Source: Paraburkholderia sp. Ac-20340
GTDB lineage: Bacteria > Pseudomonadota > Gammaproteobacteria > Burkholderiales > Burkholderiaceae
DNA: 64,000 nucleotides
Assembly (NCBI RefSeq): GCF_017104965.1
Contig: NZ_JAAGPR010000039.1
Coordinates: forward strand, 1 to 64,000
Direction of reading: 5' to 3'
The stretch's first letter is position 1; the number at the start of each line of letters is the position of its first letter. The position numbers and the translations under genes were made by a program. Below the pieces are notes generated by a model. That model saw only the letters and a program-made list of their open reading frames with translations, searched no databases and was not told the DNA's origin. Shown one piece after another: positions 8,964 through 18,287 of the stretch.

Positions 8964-9636
8964 ATTTCCGTCCAGTTATCGATGCGTGCATCTGCCCTGC
9001 TGCCGTTTTGTGGCTGTCTTTGCAGCATTCCAGGAGCACCAGTACTTATCCTTCTTGCCGAATAAGACGCGATCCCGGCAGTCCCCTCGAAGACCCGGGA
9101 TCTGGAAGCCAGCCAACGGTATGCGCTGGCATGGCAAAAGAAAATTCAAGAGCCGAATCCATTCGCACGCGATTCGCCACGAAAGACTGATTAGGCCTAC
9201 GAAATTAATGGCGTGCCAAAGCCTCGACCTCGCCTCATCGGATGAGGCTATCGATGCGTCATTTCAAATGACACCGGAAGGTTCGCCGCCGCGCGTGCCC
9301 GCGCGAGCGCTTTGATTTCAGATCAGCGCTCTATGGCCAACGAACCAGAGCGATTCAGACTCACAAATTTCTTTGTATACAGATTGTCTAACATTGGTAG
9401 GCGAGATTATGGACCGTCTCGCGAATCGCGTCAAATGGACGCATCGCACCGAAGGATCGATAATCCGGACGCCAGCGGGATGACGCGTCCAAACCAGCAC
9501 AAAACGCGCCCCGGTTCGACGGCACCCAAGTAAAACGTTTGCGCGCCAACAACTGCTTTTTAACCATTGCGCGCCCTGCTGTGCCGCATATATTCTGAGC
9601 GGGCATCTCGCGAAGCCGATCAGATACTCGAAAAAA
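8964..9636. promoter_or_regulatory. Divergent intergenic region with two small palindromes
   Basis: These 670 bp separate the leftward oxidase/MFS pair from the rightward GGDEF-EAL gene and are less GC-rich than their surroundings. No convincing gene is seen. A perfect palindrome, gcctcatc-g-gatgaggc, lies at 9232-9248, and tgtataca at 9374-9381 resembles a GntR-type half-palindromic operator. Both are candidate control sites. Neither can be tied to a regulator from sequence alone. Confidence 0.4.
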
Positions 9637-12135
9637 ATGAAAACTGAGCAAATCGGGGTAACGAATTCCGACTCCAGCCTCTCACGGCAAACGTCTCAGA
9701 CGGAAGCATCGAGCAATCTGGTTGGCCGGGAGCCTATCCAGCAGTTGGGCTATTCCATTTATCTGCTGAATGCAGAGGGATTGATCAGAACGTGGAACGC
9801 CGAAGCTGCGAACGCCACCGGATTCCCGGCGGAGGAAATCGTCGATCGGCACTTCTCGCGCTTCTATTCTTCTGATGAAAAGCTAGCCGAAGTTCCTGCG
9901 CAACATCTGCATCTCGCGAGCACAACGGGAAAATTCGAGGCCGAAGGCTGGCGCGTGCGCCCGGACGGCACGCAATTCTGGGCCCATGTCCTCATCGAAC
10001 CTGTCTACGGCGGCGATGGCGAATTGCACGGGTTCGTCAAGCTGATGCGCGATCGCACCGAAGAACGCTCGCTGGACAAGCCGACGCGCGACCATGAGCG
10101 CAGCCTCAGGTTGCTGGTGGAAGGCGTCACCGACTACGCGATCTACATGCTCGACACGAATGGCGTCGTCTCGAACTGGAACGCCGGTGCGCAACGCGCC
10201 AAGGGCTATCAGGCGGCCGAGATCGTCGGCAAGCATTTCTCCTGCTTTTACGAACCCGCCGATCGCGAACGCGGCTTGCCGCAACACGGCCTCGAAACGG
10301 CGCGTCAAACCGGGAAATTCGAAGCCGAAGGCTGGCGCGTGCGCAAGGACGGACGCCGCTTCTGGGCCCATGTGGTCATTCAGCCGATCTACGACGACGC
10401 AGGCGTGCTGTTCGGCTTCGCGAAAATTACCCGCGACTGCAGCGAACAGCGCGAGATTGCGCGCGCGCTCGAAGAGACCACGCGCAATCTGGATCTCGCG
10501 CTGGATAACATGTCGCAGGGATTGTGTCTGTTCAATCGCCGCGGACGCCTCGTCCTGTCCAACAACCAGTTCGCCCGCATCCTCGCGCTCCCTGACGGTG
10601 CGCTGTTCGAAGGGATGCGGCTGGGTACGCTGCTACGGTGTATCGGCGAGCGTGCCGGCATGCCGCAAGATCAAACGGCGGCGTGGGTCAGAACGTTGCG
10701 TACGCAACTGGTTCACCGTTTCGAAGTCAATCAGCAACAGGCGACGATGGAAATCGCCTGTCTGGGCCGCAGCATCTCGGTCGTGACACGCCTGCTGTCG
10801 CATGGCGGCTGGGTGTCCACGATCGAAGACATGACCGAACGGCGCATCGCGGAACAACGCATCTCGCATCTCGCCCATCACGATCATCTGACCGACCTGC
10901 CCAATCGTCTGCGCTTCCAGGAGCGCTTGTCCGAACTGGCAGAAAGCGCATCCGCCGAGCGGCCGTTTGCGCTGCTTTTTCTCGATCTGGATCGCTTCAA
11001 GTCGGTCAACGACACGCTCGGTCATCATGTCGGCGATGAACTGCTCAAGGCCGTCGCGCGACGACTCTCGGACACCGTGCGCGCGAGCGACCAGTTGGCT
11101 CGCCTGAGCGGCGATGAATTCGCAATTCTGCAGGTGCCGTTTCGCAGCATGAATGACGCGGCCGAACTCGCGCAACGATGTATCGAGACGCTCTCCGCGC
11201 CGTTCGAAATCGCGAGCAATGAAATCAGCATCGGTGCAAGCGTCGGTATCGTCATTCACGCGCGGGCAGGAATCGATGCGGGGACCGTGCTCCAGCGCGC
11301 GGACCTCGCGCTCTATGCGGCCAAACGCGATGGCCGCAACTGCTTTCGCCTGTACGAAAGCGGCATGAACAACCCGATCCGGTTGCGCAACGAACTCGAA
11401 GACGATCTGCGCCGCGCCCTGCGCGCGAATCAACTGGAATTGCACTATCAGCCGATCGTCGATGCGCATAGCGGCGTCACCACTGCCTGCGAGGCGTTAC
11501 TGCGCTGGCGTCACCCCAAGCGCGGCCCCATCTCTCCCGCCGAATTCATCCCGGTTGCGGAAGAGCGCGGCCTGATGCCGGAACTCGGCGCGTGGGTGCT
11601 GGAGAAGGCGTGTCGAGACGCGGCGCTCTGGCCGTCGCATATTCGCCTGAGCGTCAACGTTTCGCCGGCCCAACTGATTCACGCGGACTTTACGCACATT
11701 CTCGCGAAAGCGCTGGTGAATTCCGCACTTCCTGCGCATCGTCTGGAAGTGGAAATCACCGAAACGGTGCTGCTGGAATCGTCTGGCACCTCGTCGCGAA
11801 TCCTGAACGAAATTCGCGCGATGGGCGTGGGTGTCGCGATGGACGATTTCGGCAAAGGTTATTCGTCATTAGGACTACTGCAGAGCGTTCCCTTTACGCG
11901 CGTGAAAATCGATCGCGGTTTTGTGAATGGACTGGGCAACAATCCGAAATCGGCGGCCATTATCCACGCGATCACCGAACTTTGCCGCAGCCTCGATTTG
12001 CCGATCACCGCGGAAGGCGTCGAAACGGGCGATCAGCGGCAAGCGTTGCTCGACGAGCGCTGCCACGAACTGCAAGGCTTTTTCTTCGCGCGGCCAGCAC
12101 CCGTCATTGCGCTCGAACGTTATCTGAACTCGTAG
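9637..12135 (+). CDS. PAS-PAS-PAS-GGDEF-EAL cyclic-di-GMP protein
   Basis: The 832-residue protein has three N-terminal PAS sensor modules (about 35-150, 155-280 and 285-400), a GGDEF domain (about 415-570) and an EAL domain (about 585-825). The first two PAS modules share the long segment around KFEAEGWRVR, showing an internal duplication. The GGDEF active-site motif reads SGDEF (residues 491-495), which is compatible with cyclase activity. The EAL motif reads EALLRW (Glu about 619), with AMDDFGKGYSS and ITAEGVET following, so the phosphodiesterase looks intact. No transmembrane segment is seen, so it should be cytoplasmic. The gene ends 58 bp before the island's left repeat. No clear ribosome binding site precedes the ATG. 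Confidence 0.93.
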   Translation: MKTEQIGVTNSDSSLSRQTSQTEASSNLVGREPIQQLGYSIYLLNAEGLIRTWNAEAANATGFPAEEIVDRHFSRFYSSDEKLAEVPAQHLHLASTTGKFEAEGWRVRPDGTQFWAHVLIEPVYGGDGELHGFVKLMRDRTEERSLDKPTRDHERSLRLLVEGVTDYAIYMLDTNGVVSNWNAGAQRAKGYQAAEIVGKHFSCFYEPADRERGLPQHGLETARQTGKFEAEGWRVRKDGRRFWAHVVIQPIYDDAGVLFGFAKITRDCSEQREIARALEETTRNLDLALDNMSQGLCLFNRRGRLVLSNNQFARILALPDGALFEGMRLGTLLRCIGERAGMPQDQTAAWVRTLRTQLVHRFEVNQQQATMEIACLGRSISVVTRLLSHGGWVSTIEDMTERRIAEQRISHLAHHDHLTDLPNRLRFQERLSELAESASAERPFALLFLDLDRFKSVNDTLGHHVGDELLKAVARRLSDTVRASDQLARLSGDEFAILQVPFRSMNDAAELAQRCIETLSAPFEIASNEISIGASVGIVIHARAGIDAGTVLQRADLALYAAKRDGRNCFRLYESGMNNPIRLRNELEDDLRRALRANQLELHYQPIVDAHSGVTTACEALLRWRHPKRGPISPAEFIPVAEERGLMPELGAWVLEKACRDAALWPSHIRLSVNVSPAQLIHADFTHILAKALVNSALPAHRLEVEITETVLLESSGTSSRILNEIRAMGVGVAMDDFGKGYSSLGLLQSVPFTRVKIDRGFVNGLGNNPKSAAIIHAITELCRSLDLPITAEGVETGDQRQALLDERCHELQGFFFARPAPVIALERYLNS

Positions 12136-12193
12136 CAAGCGTGTAAGTTCACGAAAGCAGTCGACTTCGTGTGGCCACGCGATTGCTTATGTT

Positions 12194-12223
12194 GCGTATT
12201 GCGCCGCCCCATTCCCAAACGAC
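12194..12223. repeat. Left copy of the 30-bp island repeat (attL-like)
   Basis: This copy is identical over 30 bases to 21116-21145, with mismatches on both sides. Read on the minus strand it encodes the final SFGNGAAQYA codons of the tautomerase family and is followed by ACA TAA, the presumed original gene end. It lies 58 bp after the GGDEF-EAL gene. Confidence 0.95.
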
Positions 12224-12979
12224 ACTTAATATAACACCGAGAGAAAATCGCTCAGAGCCATACGTGTCAAGGGTTTCCGGCAACCCAGCCGACGTAGGAA
12301 CGGCCTAATCAGGCTAAATTTCATCCCACTCAAAGCACTGACGCGGATAAGCCTGCAAGGTCATCCGACACCAATTCCCCCCTTCGGGAAGCCCGGTTGC
12401 AGCATCCAGATGTGCCGCTACGTCCGGCCCGGTACGCTGAGTTATTCTGCGGCCTGAACGGGCCGCCTCCGCAGCCGCTGCGTGGCCACGCCCCTTCGCT
12501 CGCCTTCGTCGGCAGTCGGCCGATTCTGTTGAAAAACTCCGCTGCCGCGAGGCAAGAGAGGTTTTCGAGGATCCTCTCACCTCTGGCGGGTGCTCGCGAG
12601 CGGTTTATACGCCGATCAGAGAGGTCGATTTTTTGATCGCTGCGTGCGCAACGACGCGGAACGAGTTTTTCAACACTATCGGCCACGAACTGACGTTCAG
12701 CCAGTGCAAGACTCTGCCGTTTGAACTGCAGTGCTCCGATGAGCAGCCGTTAGCCCCGCAGCCATTTCTCGCGTCCATAGTGAAGTTGCCAAACAGCACT
12801 GATGGGGTGCTCCCACCCGATCAGCTATTCCGTCGTTGTAGCGACCGGTTGAGTCCACTGTCATGCATTGACGTTCCAATAAGATACTTTCTCTCGCAAC
12901 CTATACGAGGCAAAATACTACAATGGCACAAACCGCCTAAGCCAATTGTCGTCTAAAAATTGCTAGTCCAAGGGAATGA
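12224..12979. other. Island left arm, no supported gene
   Basis: About 750 bp between the left repeat and the first island gene. Several short frames on both strands exist, but their composition is poor and they overlap each other. The stretch holds the inverted-repeat element at 12518-12684 and probably the promoter of the 12980 gene, since the last 100 bp are AT-rich. Its mixed, mosaic composition suggests decayed mobile DNA. Confidence 0.55.
12518..12684. mobile_element. Small inverted-repeat (MITE-like) element
   Basis: The segment starts with a 22-bp sequence at 12518-12539 and ends with its near-exact reverse complement at 12663-12684, matching at 20 of 22 positions (core tgttgaaaaactc against gagtttttcaaca). 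The interior of about 120 bp has no coding capacity. This is the form of a miniature inverted-repeat element or the joined ends of a deleted insertion sequence. I cannot assign an IS family, and no clear target-site duplication is visible. Confidence 0.55.
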
Positions 12980-14053
12980 ATGATAGATACAGAACAAGAG
13001 GTTTTTTTGCTCGAAGATGTGCAGGAACGGATACCAACCTCCGGGAAACGTGTAACGCGGGTATTGCCGGGAATCAACGGGTGGACAAACATTGGCGCGG
13101 TCGCACTAGTCCTTTTCGCTGGTTTTAGCGTTTGGTATTACGTCCACTTAGCTCGTGATGGTGCCAAAACCGCTCCTGTGAGCGAGGCGCTTAGCGATTT
13201 TGGACAGTATCTTGGTGGTGTTATTTCTGCCGCAACGGGCTTGGTAACTGTTCTTTTTGTGGCTAAAGCATATTTACAGCAACGAAAAGAATTAGCAGAA
13301 GCCAAAACCGAAGCCATACAAGCGAATGAACACAACCAAAGAATTTATCATCTCAGTGTCACACAAAATATAAATCAAACCCTCTTTTCTTGGCTGAGTA
13401 GCTACGATGCGCTAATTAATTCCATTTCTCGGAACTCAGGGACCAGCGGCAGGCGTGTACTTCAGGAGCTGTACATTGAATGGTTCGCAAGTGGTCCCGT
13501 TGCAAGTGAGATCGAAAATAATGGGCAATACGCTTCAACGGATCCCGATAATAGAACGCAAGCTTTTATTCGATACATAATTAACGGAAACGGCCTTACC
13601 TCGGAGGAACTTGACGCTCTTTACAGGCGGTCATCCGACGTATTACTAGATCGCTTTGGCAGAATGTACTCTTCCAACAGAGCTGATTTAGATTCTATTT
13701 TTCGGACGATGTATAGGCTGTTATGGTGGCTTGACACGCTAGAGTCTCTTACCTCCAGAGAGAAGTATGATTTTGTTGCGCTTGTTCGGTCTCGCTATTC
13801 TTGGATAGAGCAGGCATTTTTTCTTTGTAACTGCATGACTCCTAGAGGAGAGAAATTCGCTCTCTTAGCAGAGAAATATGCACTTTTTGACAACTTCGAA
13901 ATCGATGCAAGAGAGATACTCTGCTCGGTCATTCAATGGTCCAAAACTCCTACAGGAACTGATCACTTCCGAAACCATCCAACGTTTCAGGCACTATCTG
14001 AGTCAGCATTTTCGTCTGATTTAGCTAAGATAGCGCTCGGAATTTCTACTTAA
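12980..14053 (+). CDS. AbiC-like two-helix membrane protein
   Basis: The 357-residue protein has two membrane segments (about residues 36-58 and 76-97), a charged coiled-coil stretch (98-125, LQQRKELAEAKTEA), and a large helical cytoplasmic domain. The order helix, short linker with DFGQYLGGVIS, helix, then a Q/K/E-rich coil is the pattern of proteins annotated as putative phage abortive infection proteins (AbiC-like). Family membership is a judgement from topology, not a proven match. AAGGGA lies five bases before the ATG. Codon use is strikingly AT-rich compared with the host genes, fitting recent acquisition. It is the only rightward gene in the left half of the island and is probably transcribed alone. 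Confidence 0.6.
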   Translation: MIDTEQEVFLLEDVQERIPTSGKRVTRVLPGINGWTNIGAVALVLFAGFSVWYYVHLARDGAKTAPVSEALSDFGQYLGGVISAATGLVTVLFVAKAYLQQRKELAEAKTEAIQANEHNQRIYHLSVTQNINQTLFSWLSSYDALINSISRNSGTSGRRVLQELYIEWFASGPVASEIENNGQYASTDPDNRTQAFIRYIINGNGLTSEELDALYRRSSDVLLDRFGRMYSSNRADLDSIFRTMYRLLWWLDTLESLTSREKYDFVALVRSRYSWIEQAFFLCNCMTPRGEKFALLAEKYALFDNFEIDAREILCSVIQWSKTPTGTDHFRNHPTFQALSESAFSSDLAKIALGIST

Positions 14054-14503
14054 TCGGCTCGGCCTTAGCACGCCTGCTGCCATCTCGCTGGGCGATGAAA
14101 GCATACGTCCTGACGATCATTCCTATACGCTCTTCAATAGGTCAATGAGTACTGTGGCGCGACTAAATCTATCGAACATCGACCTCAGTGATTGGACCAT
14201 CGAATGGCCGATGTATCCTAGAAAGCCACGCGTCCGCGAATTTCCCAGATCGGCCACGACCCGACACTCGGTTCAATTGTATGTGCGACCGCTTCGAACC
14301 GGGTTCGTGGCTGGATGTTAGCGGTAGCGAAGTCGGGAAGCGGAGGGAGCGGCGGCAATTACCCGGGAAACTGCCAGTATGACTGGCAAACTGCCGCAGA
14401 TGGGTCGCGCTGTGGCGCACGCTCTACGGAGTCACGGCCGGGTGGCTACTGAATCACCGGAGCTCGGAAAGGGCGTTGTCCCAACGCAAGCTTCCTGCTT
14501 GCA
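14054..14503. other. Intergenic stretch inside the island
   Basis: About 450 bp lie between two convergent genes. Open frames here are short, overlapping and unconvincing. A small inverted repeat (tgccag ... ctggca at 14372-14388) is present but lacks a T-run. I see no RNA gene. Confidence 0.5.
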
Positions 14504-15292
14504 CTACCGCGGAGCACGCGGGGTCGGGCCATTTTTTGGTTTTTTAATCGACAAAGTCCGCCGCTGCGCTTCTTCCGCCGGCTTCTCGTTGAACCGCTTG
14601 ATATGGCTTTCGCGTGCATTATCGCTTTGACAGAGTGCGCGTTCGATCCTATGTGAAGTTGGACCGACCGACTCGTTTTTTGCCGGGTACAACGCGTCGA
14701 TATTGAACGGCACCACGCAGGCGTTGGCCTTTTCCAAGCTTCGATCTACCGCATGGAGAATGACGTTGAAGATGTTTACTTTCAACTGCTCAGGACGGTC
14801 GTACCAATGCTTGACGAGCGTGTCTACAGCGTGCAGCGAGTCGTAAAATTCCACGAGCACTACCGCATCGTCTCCCGGTAAGTCGTGGAATTGCGGGGCA
14901 CTGGGGTAAAGGACAGGCATGAACGGCACAAAGTCTACCTGAATGTCGTTCGGCAACGCATGGCCCCAAGCCGCTGAAGAATAGTTAGCAAGCGCCCGCT
15001 GGTGCACGTGGAGAATTTTGTCAATGAGCCGCATCAGCTCCGGTGTCAAGAACCGTTTGGCATTAAGTTCCCGCTCAGCCTTCTGAGCCGCGTTGGCGCG
15101 TTGCGCGTTGTTCGCCGTTATCCATCCGCCGAGCATCGTCGCGCCTGCGCCGAACAGCGCTCCAGCAATCGCGGGAATACTGAACGCGAGACCTAGTATG
15201 CCGACGAAAAATAGCGTGCCTGATAGCGCGAGCTGTGGATTTCGCCGCAGCAATTCCCAAATCTCTCGTAAATCTGGCTTCAGTTCATCCAT
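14504..15292 (-). CDS. Two-helix membrane protein of unknown function
   Basis: The 262-residue protein begins with a short cytoplasmic helix, then two adjacent hydrophobic segments (about residues 20-39 and 40-59, separated near a Pro) and a polar helical region with a basic C-terminus (KKPKNGPTPRAPR). I do not recognise the family. It lies 79 bp after the stop of the zinc-ribbon/PD-(D/E)XK gene on the same strand, so the two probably form an operon in which this could be a membrane partner or effector. That link is inference. No good ribosome binding site is seen before the ATG, which also fits readthrough from upstream. Confidence 0.6.
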   Translation of the reverse strand: MDELKPDLREIWELLRRNPQLALSGTLFFVGILGLAFSIPAIAGALFGAGATMLGGWITANNAQRANAAQKAERELNAKRFLTPELMRLIDKILHVHQRALANYSSAAWGHALPNDIQVDFVPFMPVLYPSAPQFHDLPGDDAVVLVEFYDSLHAVDTLVKHWYDRPEQLKVNIFNVILHAVDRSLEKANACVVPFNIDALYPAKNESVGPTSHRIERALCQSDNARESHIKRFNEKPAEEAQRRTLSIKKPKNGPTPRAPR

Positions 15293-15371
15293 CGACGTAT
15301 ATTGAGCCTGTCGTTTGTCGTTATCGGGACTTGATTCAGTAGGACACTGTCCGAGCAGACCAATGGTGTTA

Positions 15372-17876
15372 CTACAAGTACCACGACGGCTCGTCGTTCC
15401 ACTCAGAAATTATGCCTTCGGCCTCAATATGGTTGGGGAGTAATTCGCGAAGGCGTTCCACTTTGCGATCCATGATCGTACGATCACCAGAAAGAGTCAT
15501 CAGGACGGCGCCGTCAACTTCAAGCTTCACAGCCGCGTCGGCGAGATCTTGAATATCGCTATCGGCGATTATTTCCGCGCTGATCTTGGCTTCCCCGATG
15601 ATGAATTTATTATCAACGGTACAGACAACATCCAGTTCGCGGGTTGCTCGACCGCCCTGATTTTCTGGGTAGTCTGCATAAAGACTCATTTGCGGACTAA
15701 AAACAAATGCGCTCTTGGACTTATGTCGTAATGCCGACAAGGCCCAAGCCACGGTCAAAGTGTCATGTTCGCGTAGGCATGTGGCAAAGAAATCGTTGAG
15801 ACGGAAGTCCAATGTGATGTCGACAGGCAATTGATGTGCACTTCCGCAAACTTCACAAACCATAGCGTTCTTCAGAGCATCCACCGTCACCCAGTTGCGG
15901 TGCGCGCAATGCCAGCAACTCCACTCGTGTCCACGATAGAAGATGCCACGATCAAGCAGATAACTCAGTGAGCGCCTGAGTTCGCCTCTTGCCTCACCCA
16001 AAATTTCGTCCCGGCGAGTGACCATATTCTGATCAAGCTGGATGGCCTGCTCAAGTTCGGCTAACCACGCTTGTAACAGCTTATCAAACTGTGTTGTGGT
16101 TTTCGGCGCACGAAGTCGAGCAGACTTCTCTATGACGCGCTGAGCAAGGTTTTGCCAGCCCGCTTCATCATTTATCGTTAGCGTACCCTCACGTGCTCTC
16201 AAACGACGTTGCAGATAGGTGATGATCTCTGTCTTCTGATCCTGAGCCGGCGTAGCCATTTTCAGAAATTGATTGCGCCAGAAATGATTTCCTAACGTAT
16301 TCTCGGCATCATTCAGAGAGCCAAAAAGCCCCAGCATTCCACGCAGATAGGAGCCCTTGTCGGACGGCACAGCATAGCGATAAGCAGCGGTTTTCTGAAG
16401 CGCCTGACGCATGTCGCCGTAATTGTACTGGGGTGCATCCGTCAGCAGGCTGCGGATGAACTCGTCATCTGACGGAGTACTTATCTCGAAAGAGGACTGG
16501 TTAATGTCAACGGGCCGTGAAATCGCCCCATCCCGTAGTATCCGGGCTTCACGTATCGGACAAAACATCCTGACCAGCTGACGACGCCGAGGCAACCGCC
16601 ATTCCTCGCGTACGTTCGCGAAACGACCATTGTCATTCAGCCGGTCGATCGACAGGTCCACATACCATGAGCCGCGCGAGAAAATCGGATGCTGACCGAT
16701 GGCGTACTTAAGATGATAAGGGTTCGGTACAGCCAAAGTAAGACTATCGCCGGTAATCCGTATCTCGTTTCCATCCAATGGATCATTCGGCCACCTGCGA
16801 CCGCCTGCATGGACGTGCGTGAGGTCATCGGGGCAACATTCGTCAAGCGTTGCTATGGGGCGAACTTCGGTCCAGATGTGTTGGTCATCGCGGAGTTGAC
16901 GAGCTATGGCATCGAGCTGGTCCAACGGTAACGAGTGCGAGCGCAAAATAACTCTGCCACTACCGCCCTGCTGATTGATCCAGTTCTTTCGGTTAAGGTA
17001 TTTGGCGAGAATGGATAGCTTGCCCCGGTCAGTCGCGACGTGCGCAGGAACGCGCATCGTTTTTATTGACTGATGCTGGGCGTCGTCAAACAAAAGCGCA
17101 GCATTCCAGCACGACACTCGATCCGCAAAACTATCGCCAATCACCATGCAAAAAGCCTGGTTCCATGCATGCGGCAGATGGAAGCGCTGCGAGGCCAGAT
17201 TAGAGAGTTGAGCAAGTGTTGCGATGTTACCGCTATTTGTTAGGCGCTCGATGGCGGCGTAGGCATCTTGGATTTCCTCGCCATTAACTGCCCTGATATG
17301 CCAGCGGTTGGCTGGTGCGTCTGGCGGCGTAAGCATTAGAGCACGCAGATCTATTTGGTCGTGCAACGGAAAAGGATCGAGGCTGCCACAGAGTGTGCCG
17401 AAGTTGTCCTTGATGATACCGTCGTCGCCCCAATCCGGGTAACGGTCGAGAATAAACTCTGGCGCAGTTTGAAACGGTCCTGAGACAACCCTAAAGAACG
17501 GCAGCCAAGAGATTGCCGGCAAGCTTGGCAAATCGACGCCGACACGTGGGTGTTGCTCAATCGTGCCGTGTACACGCTCACGCTGCTGGATCGTTGTATC
17601 ACCAAGCAGCCGCGCGAGAGGCTCTACCAGGCCGGCATTGTCATAGGTTAGAAGCAGAGCATAATCCGGATCAAGTTGCCGCAACCAGTTCTTGTAACGA
17701 TCCGAGATCTGTCCGTCGACAGCGGGAACGACTAGCGACTGGCGGCCACCATGACGGCCAAAACATTCGGCAAATATCGCGTCAAGCCACGCATGGCTGT
17801 CGACGCCGTCCTCGATCACGTAGGCCACTCGGAGTGGACGCGGTATCGCCTTAATTTTAGCGTCTGGTTTCATCAT
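15372..17876 (-). CDS. Large protein with zinc ribbon and PD-(D/E)XK-like nuclease end
   Basis: The protein is about 834 residues from the ATG at 17876 (a TTG at 17933 would add 19, but its purine-rich site touches the codon). The N-terminal 130 residues (PLRVAYVIEDG, then alternating strands and helices) look like a Rossmann-type sensor-like domain. The middle is unrecognised. Near the C-terminus a zinc ribbon has Cys 654, 657, 674 and 677 (CWHC ... CEVC). It is followed by ELDVVCTVDNKFIIGEAKIS, in which Asp 749, Glu 762 and Lys 764 fit a PD-(D/E)XK nuclease core. In known families this fold cuts DNA or RNA. The gene is in an island, upstream of a membrane-protein gene. I do not know a named system of this form. 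Confidence 0.7.
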   Translation of the reverse strand: MMKPDAKIKAIPRPLRVAYVIEDGVDSHAWLDAIFAECFGRHGGRQSLVVPAVDGQISDRYKNWLRQLDPDYALLLTYDNAGLVEPLARLLGDTTIQQRERVHGTIEQHPRVGVDLPSLPAISWLPFFRVVSGPFQTAPEFILDRYPDWGDDGIIKDNFGTLCGSLDPFPLHDQIDLRALMLTPPDAPANRWHIRAVNGEEIQDAYAAIERLTNSGNIATLAQLSNLASQRFHLPHAWNQAFCMVIGDSFADRVSCWNAALLFDDAQHQSIKTMRVPAHVATDRGKLSILAKYLNRKNWINQQGGSGRVILRSHSLPLDQLDAIARQLRDDQHIWTEVRPIATLDECCPDDLTHVHAGGRRWPNDPLDGNEIRITGDSLTLAVPNPYHLKYAIGQHPIFSRGSWYVDLSIDRLNDNGRFANVREEWRLPRRRQLVRMFCPIREARILRDGAISRPVDINQSSFEISTPSDDEFIRSLLTDAPQYNYGDMRQALQKTAAYRYAVPSDKGSYLRGMLGLFGSLNDAENTLGNHFWRNQFLKMATPAQDQKTEIITYLQRRLRAREGTLTINDEAGWQNLAQRVIEKSARLRAPKTTTQFDKLLQAWLAELEQAIQLDQNMVTRRDEILGEARGELRRSLSYLLDRGIFYRGHEWSCWHCAHRNWVTVDALKNAMVCEVCGSAHQLPVDITLDFRLNDFFATCLREHDTLTVAWALSALRHKSKSAFVFSPQMSLYADYPENQGGRATRELDVVCTVDNKFIIGEAKISAEIIADSDIQDLADAAVKLEVDGAVLMTLSGDRTIMDRKVERLRELLPNHIEAEGIISEWNDEPSWYL

Positions 17877-17987
17877 CGAGTAACGTTCACGCCTCACGAA
17901 AACGATTACTGAAACATCGCGGTAGTTGCACAACCCTCCCTGAAGGGGATTGTCTCGATGGCGACCATTCGGCCGTCATCGTAATCT

Positions 17988-18287
17988 TCACCCCGGGTGC
18001 CTCATTCGACTTTGAGCTGCCAATGCAAATGTAGTCGCAAAATTCACCGCGAACAAAGCGTCAGCACGCGTCAAGGACGTAGAGTCTTGCATACGTTGCC
18101 AGGTGAAGTTCCCACCCGCCATTCGCAGTACGATAGGGACGACAGACTCGAAATGGATAAGATCATTCAGGTTTGCGGCGAGGGCAAGCATGAGTGCAAT
18201 ACGCTCGGTTCTGGACGCCAAACCATCAACATACCTTTCAATGTCGCGCACAAGACGCGCCGCAGGGTCATCAAATCTTAAGCCCGA
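17988..18287 (-). pseudogene. In-frame continuation of the HEPN-like gene after a stop
   Basis: About 100 codons continue in exactly the same frame as the gene ending at 18288 and are separated from it only by one TGA. The sequence (RFDDPAARLVRDIERYVDGL and onward) has natural composition, predicted helices and ends in a normal TGA at 17988. A GTG at 18251 could start an 87-residue product, but no ribosome binding site is evident. The simplest reading is that a nonsense mutation split a gene of about 290 codons. Restart or readthrough cannot be excluded. Confidence 0.5.

Noticed and set aside
12314..12686. Minus-strand frames of 88 and 118 codons in the island left arm
   Set aside because: They overlap each other and the inverted-repeat element, and their sequence shows no family pattern. 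One reads across the repeat end, giving an EFFN-type string that comes from the repeat itself.
14169..14630. Short frames between the two convergent island genes
   Set aside because: Small, overlapping, without ribosome binding sites or recognisable features.
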